Assembly (NCBI RefSeq): GCF_018070345.1
Contig: NZ_JAGPXX010000007.1
Span: 62,001-126,000, forward strand
Source of the DNA: Streptomyces sp. F63
GTDB lineage: Bacteria > Actinomycetota > Actinomycetes > Streptomycetales > Streptomycetaceae
Direction: 5' to 3'
Length of the DNA: 64,000 nt
The number at the start of each line of letters is the position of its first letter. Positions within the stretch are counted from its first letter, which is position 1. Below are positions 58,551-64,000 of this stretch, piece after piece. The position numbers and the translations under genes are program-made. The notes beneath the pieces were generated by a model. It was not told the origin of the DNA. It did not search any database and saw only the letters and a list, made by a program, of their open reading frames with translations.

Positions 58551-58782
58551 TCACTGCCGGGTAGGGACATTGTCCCACCAGGGATGAACGAATACACGGC
58601 CCGAATCGTTCGCGATCTTGCGCGGCCGGCCAGCGACTCGGCCGTGCGGACGGCGATGCCGCCGTTGCCGCCGCGGACGGTGATCAGATACTCGCTCGCG
58701 GTGTCGCAGAGCGCCGCGATGTCCGTGTCCCCGTTGGCGCCTCGGCGTCGGCCCGGTAAGCGCCGCGCGGCAGGACCCGTAG
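58551..58782 (-). pseudogene. Possible frameshifted small gene remnant
   Basis: Reading leftward, protein-like sequence moves between frames: RVLPRGAYRADAEA (58782-58741), then NGDTDIAALCDTASEYLITV and RGGNGGIAVRTAESLAG (58739-58624) with 38 of 39 codons ending in G or C, then PRKIANDSGRVFVHPWWDN ending in TGA at 58551. None of the frames alone makes a normal protein. This fits a decayed gene or sequence errors. The last part is low in GC and could instead be promoter sequence. Confidence 0.35.
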
Positions 58783-58924
58783 CCGCTGGTGACGCGCACC
58801 CGGTCCGGCACCCGCGCAACCCGGGCTCCACCGCCCGTTGCGGGCCCGCCCGGGGCTTCGGCCCCCTACCGTCATGTTTAGGGGCAGAAGCCATCGGCCA
58901 TGTAGTCTGTCCCATCGTTCCCGA

Positions 58925-58996
58925 GGGCGCATAGCTCAGTGGTAGAGCGCTGCTCTTACAAAGCAGATGTCGGCGGTTCGAACCCGTCTGCGCCCA
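58925..58996 (+). tRNA. tRNA-Val (anticodon TAC)
   Basis: The acceptor arms GGGCGCA (58925-58931) and TGCGCCC (58989-58995) pair fully. The D arm GCTCAGTGGTAGAGC, the anticodon arm CTGCT-CTTACAA-AGCAG with anticodon TAC, and the T arm GGCGG-TTCGAAC-CCGTC are all clear. A CCA end (58997-58999) is encoded. The gene is intact and is the integration site of the element that follows. Confidence 0.95.
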
Positions 58997-59015
58997 CCAG
59001 CCCCCGCGCACCACG

Positions 59016-59057
59016 AAGGCCCAGGCCATCCGGCAGAGAACCGGAACCCTGGGCCTT
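59016..59057 (-). terminator. Inverted repeat after the integrase gene
   Basis: AAGGCCCAGG (59016-59025) pairs with CCTGGGCCTT (59048-59057) around a 22-base loop, between the tRNA and the int stop. It could be the operon terminator or an integrase arm site. Confidence 0.5.
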
Positions 59058-59101
59058 GTCCGTGCCCCCGCTGAGAGGGGCCGGAAGAGGCGGCGTGCCA
59101 C

Positions 59102-60232
59102 TTACGTGCCAGATGGGCCGCCTTGATCTTGCACCTTCCTGATCTGCCGGTCGACGTGATCGGCGATCTCGTGGTCCCGGCCGTTGACCAGATGCTGGTA
59201 GATCAGCGCGGCCCGCACCGACGAGTGCCCCATCCGGTGCATCAGCTCGCGCGTGGTCGCGCCGCCGGTAGCCGCCAGGGTGTTGCCGGTGTGCCGGAGA
59301 TCGTGGAAATGCACGTCACGCAAGCCGGTCTCCGCCAGGGCACGCAGCCAGAGGCGGCGGAAGTTGTTGCGCCGCAGGACGCCGCCACGCGGCCCGACGA
59401 AGACGAGCCCGTTCCGGCCGGCCTGCGCGTGCTCGGACAGATGGGCTTGCAGCTCCCCGACGAGGGAGGCCGGGAAGGCGACCGTACGAATGCCCGCGGC
59501 GCTCTTCGGTGCCTTGACGAGCAAGCCGTCCGTCCGAGTCTCGGCGGCGGCCCGGCGGACGGAGACGACGCGGCGCTCCAGGTCCACGTCATGGCGCTGG
59601 AGCGCGGCCAGCTCACCGAACCGGAGCGACGTGAACGCGGCCAGGAGGACCAGCATTCGGTAACGGGCGGGCACGGCGTCGGCCAGGTGGAACACCTCGG
59701 CGACCGTCAGGAAGGGACGCTCAGCCGTCTTGGTGACGCCAGCGCCCTTGATCCGGCACGGGTTGCGCTGGATCAGCCCGTCGTCCACGGCCGTATTCAT
59801 GATCGCGCGAAGGATCTGGTACGCCTTGACCACGGTCGGCTCACCAACGCCGCCGTCGAGCAGAGCGGTACGCCAACGCCGGATCTGCGCCGTGTTGATG
59901 TCGCCGATGTTCACGTCGCGGAACGTCGGCAGGATGTGCAGCCGCAGAGCGCTGCCGTTGCGTTCCCGCGTCGTCGCGGCGTAGTCGCGTTCCTTGAACC
60001 ACGCCTCGGCGTAGGTCCCGAACGGGATCTTGTCGTCAGGGTTCTGCCAGCGACCTTCGATGATCTCGGCTTCCTTGCGGACCAGCCAGCGGTCGGCGTC
60101 CGTCTGCGTCGCGAAGGTCTCCGGCGCGGTGCGGAGAACCCCGTCGGGGTCCCGGAAGCGAGCCTGAAAGCGCCCTGACGGCAGCTTGCGGATGGAGCCG
60201 AACCGGCGCTTCCTGCCCTTGCTGTTCGCCAT
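59102..60232 (-). CDS. int: Tyrosine site-specific integrase
   Basis: A 376-residue phage-type integrase that recombines the element with the tRNA gene. The catalytic residues are visible: Arg204 in TSLRFGELAAL, Lys243 in VKAPKSAAGIRT, His310 and Arg313 in HFHDLRHTG, His336 in MGHSS and Tyr345 in IYQHLV. The N-terminal SAM-like core-binding domain covers about 70-165. ATG at 60232 overlaps the xis stop by one base. Confidence 0.94.
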   Translation of the reverse strand: MANSKGRKRRFGSIRKLPSGRFQARFRDPDGVLRTAPETFATQTDADRWLVRKEAEIIEGRWQNPDDKIPFGTYAEAWFKERDYAATTRERNGSALRLHILPTFRDVNIGDINTAQIRRWRTALLDGGVGEPTVVKAYQILRAIMNTAVDDGLIQRNPCRIKGAGVTKTAERPFLTVAEVFHLADAVPARYRMLVLLAAFTSLRFGELAALQRHDVDLERRVVSVRRAAAETRTDGLLVKAPKSAAGIRTVAFPASLVGELQAHLSEHAQAGRNGLVFVGPRGGVLRRNNFRRLWLRALAETGLRDVHFHDLRHTGNTLAATGGATTRELMHRMGHSSVRAALIYQHLVNGRDHEIADHVDRQIRKVQDQGGPSGT

Positions 60233-60447
60233 CAGGCCACCGCCCGGAGCGCGGTCCCACGGCTCGCGGTGATCGGCTGCACGGTGTTGGTCGTGACGTA
60301 CGACTCCAACGCGCTTGCCGGTATCCGCACATGACGGCCGACCTTGACGAACACGATGCGGCGCTCCGCGATCAGGCGGCGCGGGAAGCGCTCCGAGGTT
60401 CCGAGGTACTCGGCGACTTCGGGAACGCTCATCAGTCGGTCCTTCAT
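60232..60447 (-). CDS. xis: Excisionase, helix-turn-helix type
   Basis: A 71-residue MerR/AlpA-like excisionase: MSVPEVAEYLGTSERFPRRL and VKVGRHVRIPASALESYV. It steers the integrase toward excision. The ATG at 60447 overlaps the rep stop by four bases, and its own stop shares a base with the int start, so rep, xis and int are one coupled unit. Confidence 0.92.
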   Translation of the reverse strand: MKDRLMSVPEVAEYLGTSERFPRRLIAERRIVFVKVGRHVRIPASALESYVTTNTVQPITASRGTALRAVA

Positions 60448-61823
60448 GCTGCGGCTCCTTCCAGTGCGAGTTGGTCAAGCAGTGCTTCGCGCGCGGTTTC
60501 GCGGTTGAGCTGTAGGCCCCGGGCGATGGTGGCCGCCAGGACGGATTCGCCCGGGGTGTGGCCGTGGCCGGCGTATTGCCAGTCGGCGAGAACGAGCACG
60601 GTGTCCGGCGTGGAGGCGTCGAGGTTCAGGACGGCGCGCTCCTGGGCGGCGCGGAAGTCGGCGCGCTCCTGGCGCAGGGCGCCGAGGGTGGTCGAGTAGC
60701 GGCGCGACTTTGTCGAGAAGTGGCCACGAAAGCCGATCATGTGCGCCCAAGCCCACAGGCGGCGGTCGGGGTAGAGGGGATCGAGCGCCTTGCAGGCCGC
60801 GACGAGCCGCCGGGCGTGGTCGGGTGCGCCGTGGCGTTCGAGTTCGGCGAGTTCGCCGATGCGGCGGTCCGGGGTGCCGGTGTTCTCGGCGGCCTTGGTG
60901 GCGTACTTGGCGACGTACGAGGCGACGGCCTGTTCGGTGATGTCGGAGCCGTCGCCGAACGCCTTGACCGGCCGCACGTCGAGCTGTGTCCCCCAGCGGA
61001 ACGTACGGGCCGGTTCGTCCTCGGCGGCCGGGACACTGACGCTGGTGTAGGAGTGGCGGGCGGCGGCGCGGATCGCGTCGGCCAGGAGGTCCACGGTCGC
61101 CCAGGACGGCGGCGGGGAGTCGGGCCCGTCCGGACCGTCGAGGCGCATCACGGCGTGGAAGTGGACCGCGCCGCGCTTCTGGAACTCGGCGACCTTGCCG
61201 AAGGAGACCCGCAGGACCTCGGCGAGGGCGCGTTGGGAAAGGCCGGCCCGCGCGGCCAGCTCCCGGCGGAGCCGAGTGGTGAAGCGCTGCCACAGCTGCC
61301 CGGCGTGGTTGTTGAAGAGGACCGTCCCGGCGTAGTCGTACGTCTCTGGGTCGAGGGCGGAGCCCAACGCCGGATCATCGGCAGCGTGCCGGAGGCCGCA
61401 GCGGCAGACGCCCCGGTCGGGCCGGTTGTGTACCGGGCCGAACGACGGGGCGGTGAGGGTGAGGAAGACCCGGGGGTGTTCGCGGACGGTGGCGGGGATG
61501 TCGCGGCGGTCGTCACCGGCCAGGCCCGCGCGGATGAGGTGGTACGTGTCGCCCGCGTACGTCCAGGCGCAGGACGGGCAGCGGGAGGCCCGGCGGTTGC
61601 CGCAGGCGACGCGGAGCCGTCCGCCCGGTTCGTGCTCGGTCGAGTAGTGGTGCAGGGTCTCACCGGTCACCTTGTCCTTGGTCAGCGTCCAGCCCCGCAG
61701 GTGGATCGGGTCGGAGCAGCCTCCGGTGCGGCGGATCTGGTCCTGCCAGCGGTGGAAGTCGGAAGCCGAAGCCACCCTCAGCAGGTCGCCGAGGGTGGTC
61801 GGGTCGAGCTGGGCGTCAGGCAC
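60444..61823 (-). CDS. RepSA-like replication initiator (HUH)
   Basis: A 459-residue rolling-circle initiator of the pSAM2 RepSA group. The HUH motif is AVHFHAVMRLDG at about residue 220, motif 1 is RVFLTLTAPSFG and the nucleophile region is ASYVAKYATKAAE. Zinc-type Cys motifs CPSCAW and CRCGLRH are also present. The GTG at 61823 overlaps the zinc-protein stop by eight bases. It nicks the element to start single-strand replication before transfer. Confidence 0.9.
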   Translation of the reverse strand: MPDAQLDPTTLGDLLRVASASDFHRWQDQIRRTGGCSDPIHLRGWTLTKDKVTGETLHHYSTEHEPGGRLRVACGNRRASRCPSCAWTYAGDTYHLIRAGLAGDDRRDIPATVREHPRVFLTLTAPSFGPVHNRPDRGVCRCGLRHAADDPALGSALDPETYDYAGTVLFNNHAGQLWQRFTTRLRRELAARAGLSQRALAEVLRVSFGKVAEFQKRGAVHFHAVMRLDGPDGPDSPPPSWATVDLLADAIRAAARHSYTSVSVPAAEDEPARTFRWGTQLDVRPVKAFGDGSDITEQAVASYVAKYATKAAENTGTPDRRIGELAELERHGAPDHARRLVAACKALDPLYPDRRLWAWAHMIGFRGHFSTKSRRYSTTLGALRQERADFRAAQERAVLNLDASTPDTVLVLADWQYAGHGHTPGESVLAATIARGLQLNRETAREALLDQLALEGAAA

Positions 61824-62001
61824 GAGCGCCCTCCGGCAGCCGGGCGAGGCGGCGGGTGCCGGTGCCCTGGCAAGCCGGGCAGTGCGCGGTGATGGTGCGC
61901 AGCCGACCGTGCCGGTCCCGGCCGCCGAGGGTGATGGCGACGGAGGCGAAGCCGTCGCAGGCCGGGCAGATCCTCGGCGCGGGCGGGGTGCGGTGGGCCA
62001 T
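61816..62001 (-). CDS. Small zinc-finger-like protein of the element
   Basis: A 61-residue protein with two CPAC motifs (CPACDGFASV and CPACQGTGTRR), the DnaJ-like double CxxCxG zinc site. Such short proteins regularly precede repSA in actinomycete integrative elements. It overlaps the rep start. Function is unknown. Confidence 0.78.
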   Translation of the reverse strand: MAHRTPPAPRICPACDGFASVAITLGGRDRHGRLRTITAHCPACQGTGTRRLARLPEGARA

Positions 62002-62086
62002 GATGGTGGTTCCTTTCGATTGCGGTTGGAAGGGACGGCCCCGGGTGGCGGCGTGCTTGGCGGCTTGTGCGCCACCCGGTGGCCGG

Positions 62087-62416
62087 TCAGCGGCGGTTCT
62101 GCTGCGACATGAGCGAGCGGAGCACCAGGGCGCACACGGCGACCGACGAGGCGGTGACGGCGACCGCGAGGAGCATCGAGACCAGGACCGTGCCGACGAC
62201 CAGGACCACGGCCGTTCCGCCGCCGATGACGGTGAGCAGGGCGCCCGGGGTGAGCTGGACGGTGGGCCGGGCCGGTGCCGAGGGAGGCTCGGCGGCCGGG
62301 GCGACCGGGGCGAGCGTGTGGGCCGGGGTGTGCCGCTCGACGGCGGTCGGCTCGACCGGGAGCGGGATCACAGCGCCGGTCGGCGTCGGGTTGGTCGGGA
62401 TCTTCGGACGGAACAC
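62087..62416 (-). CDS. SpdD-like membrane protein
   Basis: A 109-residue protein starting at GTG with GAGGAG upstream. The N-terminal 60 residues are Pro/Ala-rich, and two hydrophobic stretches (about 63-95) span the membrane. This layout is that of SpdD, one of the plasmid spread proteins that help an element move from the first recipient compartment to its neighbours in the mycelium. Confidence 0.7.
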   Translation of the reverse strand: MFRPKIPTNPTPTGAVIPLPVEPTAVERHTPAHTLAPVAPAAEPPSAPARPTVQLTPGALLTVIGGGTAVVLVVGTVLVSMLLAVAVTASSVAVCALVLRSLMSQQNRR

Positions 62417-62427
62417 GGCGGAACTCC

Positions 62428-62583
62428 TCACTTGATGGCGGTGTCGATGACCGGGGCGAGCAGGCTGTCCGCGATGAGGTAGCCGCCGAGGAGCAGCACC
62501 AGGACCAGCCAGAGAGGCGGGCGGATGAGCTTGCAGCCGAGGTAGCCCACGGCGATGAGGGCGAGCCAGAGCGGAACGTCCAT
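62428..62583 (-). CDS. Small two-helix membrane protein of the element
   Basis: A 51-residue protein (MDVPLWLALIAVGYLGCKLI and on) with two membrane helices. It starts with ATG and ends 12 bases before the SpdD-like start. The open frame extends upstream, but this ATG is followed immediately by the hydrophobic region. A role in intramycelial spread is inferred from position. Confidence 0.7.
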   Translation of the reverse strand: MDVPLWLALIAVGYLGCKLIRPPLWLVLVLLLGGYLIADSLLAPVIDTAIK

Positions 62584-62594
62584 GACGAGGGCTC

Positions 62595-62786
62595 CTATCG
62601 GATCGTGCAGCGGTGGGTGCGGGCGGCGAGCTGGGCGGCGCTCTGGCTGGAGTAGTCGGAGGACCAACCGCACCGGTCGTTGGTGCACACGGCGGCGTGC
62701 TTGGTGCGGCCGTGCCGGTCGCGGTGGGTGCCGATCTGCACGAAGCCGATCCGCATCAGGGCGTGGAAGAAGTCGCGGGCAGGCAT
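62595..62786 (-). CDS. Mobile element transfer protein, SpdA-like
   Basis: A 63-residue protein: MPARDFFHALMRIGFVQIGT, a Cys/His set CTNDRCGWSSDY and AARTHRC near the end, likely a zinc site. This is the common SpdA-like protein of Streptomyces elements. It lies in the coupled spread-gene run. Confidence 0.8.
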   Translation of the reverse strand: MPARDFFHALMRIGFVQIGTHRDRHGRTKHAAVCTNDRCGWSSDYSSQSAAQLAARTHRCTIR

Positions 62787-62798
62787 GGGTTCAGTCCT

Positions 62799-62948
62799 TC
62801 AGTCGGTCGGCGAGGTGCTGGGGCGTGCGGATCGCTCACGGTCGTCGACTTCGTCGCGCAGAAGACGGGCCATGATCGGATGGCCGGTGGCGTCCATTTC
62901 GTTGGCGGCGTCGCGGAGTTCAGCGGGCGTCGACTCGTGTCCGGGCAT
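62799..62948 (-). CDS. 49-residue protein of the element
   Basis: A short gene starting ATG at 62948 (MPGHESTPAELRDAANEMDA) with GAGAGG six bases upstream, ending 12 bases before the SpdA-like start. The sequence is acidic and helical (ARLLRDEVDDRERS). It is short enough to be missed by size cut-offs. Position and ribosome site support it; function is unknown. Confidence 0.72.
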   Translation of the reverse strand: MPGHESTPAELRDAANEMDATGHPIMARLLRDEVDDRERSARPSTSPTD

Positions 62949-62957
62949 GGGGTCCTC

Positions 62958-63668
62958 TCAAGCGAGTTGGGCGGCGATGGCGTCGGCCAGCGGCGGCGGG
63001 ACGCCGAGCCGGGCTCGCAGGGTGTCGGTGTCGATCCGGTCGCCGGTTCGGGTTCGGTGTTCGTCGGCGACCTTGCGGGCGTGCTCGACGAGCGCGGCCG
63101 GGACCGGGACCGGGGACGGCTCCGGCGCCGAGGCGGACAGGGCCGGGACAGGCTCGGGGCTCTCGACTGCTTCCGGCTCCGGCTCCGGCTCCGGCTCGGG
63201 CTCGGGATCCGGCCTTGATGCGAGGTCCGGCACACGCTCGACATCGGCGACCTCGGCCGGTTCGGCAGCCGCGGTTTCCTGCCGCTCGTTCACCGGACCC
63301 GGCGAATGGACCAGGAGCGTGCCGCCGAGGAAGGCCAGCGCTGGCCACCCGGCGACGAGGATGCGCAGCCAATCGGGCACATTCCCGAGGTCGAGAAGGC
63401 CGGCCGTTGCCACGTTGGCGCCCAGGGAGGCAGCCAGGGCGACGGCGAACCAGAACCAGGCGGCTCCCACGGGCTCACCGGCCGGGCGGAGTGAGCGGAG
63501 CCGTCGCCAGGCAGCGACCAGGAGCAGGTCGACGCTGATCGGGTAGGCCCAGGCTTTCCAGCCGTCCTGTCCGGCAGCGGCGGCGAGGTCGTGGAGGTGA
63601 GCGAAGGACAGGGCACCGGCGATCACGGCTTGGACCAGTACGGCGTCGAGCCGGAGCTTGGCCAGCAT
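62958..63668 (-). CDS. DUF2637/SpdB-type membrane protein
   Basis: A 236-residue protein. Four membrane helices (about residues 8-120) contain the DUF2637 features SFAHLHDLAAAAGQDGWKAW and YPISVDLLLVAAW. The cytoplasmic tail has a run of PEPEPEPEPEPEPE coded by a GGCTCC-type repeat and ends in a helix-turn-helix-like segment (IDTDTLRARLGVPPPLADAI). Such proteins support plasmid spreading in mycelium. Confidence 0.82.
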   Translation of the reverse strand: MLAKLRLDAVLVQAVIAGALSFAHLHDLAAAAGQDGWKAWAYPISVDLLLVAAWRRLRSLRPAGEPVGAAWFWFAVALAASLGANVATAGLLDLGNVPDWLRILVAGWPALAFLGGTLLVHSPGPVNERQETAAAEPAEVADVERVPDLASRPDPEPEPEPEPEPEAVESPEPVPALSASAPEPSPVPVPAALVEHARKVADEHRTRTGDRIDTDTLRARLGVPPPLADAIAAQLA

Positions 63669-63744
63669 CGTCGGTCTCCTTCCTGCTGGTAGATCGGGTA
63701 GCGGAGTTGGTGGAGCGGTCCGCCGACTGATGGGGGAGCGAGGC

Positions 63745-64000
63745 TCAGGCCGCAGCCGGGGCGGCCTCGATGGCCGGTTCAGGGACCGGCGCCAGAGGTG
63801 ACAGGACGGGCCGGAACTGGGCGAGTTCGGGCACGTTCGGGGTCAGGTGGGCGTGCCGGTTGCAGGCGTTGACGGCCTGCCGCAGGGAGGTGTGCGGAGT
63901 CCGGATACGGCCCCAGCCGCCGGAGGAGTCGCCCGCCACGGCGATTCCGGGGGTCTCGGGTGAGATCTGGATCGTGGCGAGGACAGCATCCGGAGCGATG
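63745..64000 (-). CDS. Element protein, 5' end beyond the window
   Basis: The frame is open to the right edge (first in-frame codon ends at 63999), so the start is outside. The visible 84 residues include GDSSGGWGRIRTPHTSLRQA and NACNRHAHLTPNVPELAQFRP, a sequence type seen as a conserved protein of unknown role in streptomycete integrative elements. The C-terminus is Pro/Ala-rich. Confidence 0.7.
   Translation of the reverse strand, partial: IAPDAVLATIQISPETPGIAVAGDSSGGWGRIRTPHTSLRQAVNACNRHAHLTPNVPELAQFRPVLSPLAPVPEPAIEAAPAAA

Larger units (their letters stand above)
58997..64000. mobile_element. Actinomycete integrative and conjugative element, left part
   Basis: Starting at the tRNA 3' end, one leftward run of coupled genes encodes a tyrosine integrase, an excisionase, a RepSA-like initiator and Spd-type spread proteins, the order of pSAM2-like elements. 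The integrase gene sits next to the tRNA, so attL should overlap the tRNA 3' end. The element runs past the right edge; the transfer gene (FtsK-like), regulators and attR are not in the window. Confidence 0.88.

Noticed and set aside
62756..63244. A 162-codon minus-strand frame overlapping the spread genes
   Set aside because: Its Arg/Ser/Pro-rich sequence is a shadow of DUF2637 and the 49-residue gene in other frames.

Overview
The window is about 72% GC with dense, mostly overlapping genes, frequent GTG starts, DUF397/XRE pairs, an acpP-containing fab cluster with a PucR-type regulator, homodimeric AceE next to DUF3052, and a pSAM2-type integrative element. Together these point to a Streptomyces (or very close actinomycete) core chromosome segment, with an integrative element entering at the right edge.

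Layout. 1-6.4 kb: the 3' end of a GH51 arabinofuranosidase, an ATP-binding regulator, an XRE/DUF397 pair, a VapBC toxin-antitoxin pair with a palindromic operator, an inverted pair of CRISPR-repeat-like hairpins, and a second XRE regulator followed by three short genes. 6.4-15.1 kb: a leftward sugar-acid/sugar uptake operon (enolase-superfamily dehydratase, zinc dehydrogenase, TIM-barrel-like protein, ABC importer of the ChvE/MmsAB type, secreted aldose 1-epimerase). 15.9-21.4 kb: DUF3145 and the fatty-acid cluster fasR-fabD-fabH-acpP-fabF. 21.9-30.5 kb: pirin, secreted serine protease, serine hydrolase, MerR/aldo-keto reductase pair, NarL-type two-component system divergent from a two-gene ABC exporter. 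30.6-40.1 kb: Nudix, a second XRE/DUF397 pair, DUF4429, alpha/beta hydrolase, TetR/MFS efflux pair, I36-like secreted protein, potassium channel, DUF4190. 40.3-44.6 kb: aceE, DUF3052 and a peroxiredoxin. 44.8-55.5 kb: a tellurium-resistance-type (Ter) locus with two tandem TerD, a TerC/DUF475 membrane protein, a TerA-like protein, a Pro-rich TerD, and a rightward enzymatic module: HpcH/HpaI-like lyase, a very large phosphoribosyltransferase-TRSP-StiP-PELOTA fusion, and a HAD phosphatase. 55.5-58.6 kb: O-methyltransferase, FmdB zinc ribbon, a long coiled-coil protein. 58.9-64.0 kb: tRNA-Val(TAC) with an actinomycete integrative and conjugative element (int, xis, RepSA-like HUH initiator, Spd-type spread proteins) directly downstream; the element runs off the right end.

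The most unusual locus is the Ter segment. The genes of the predicted Ter-linked metabolite pathway are present, and the two phosphoribosyltransferase-like proteins that I expect as separate genes are here one open frame of about 1,154 codons joined by low-complexity Ala/Pro-rich linkers. Regulatory signals read directly from the bases include a 40-bp vapBC palindrome, a TTGTTG/CAACAA dyad before fabD, a 19-bp-spacer MerR-type promoter, and an apparently leaderless MFS promoter overlapped by a TetR-type dyad. All functional calls rest on remembered family motifs; no database search was run.
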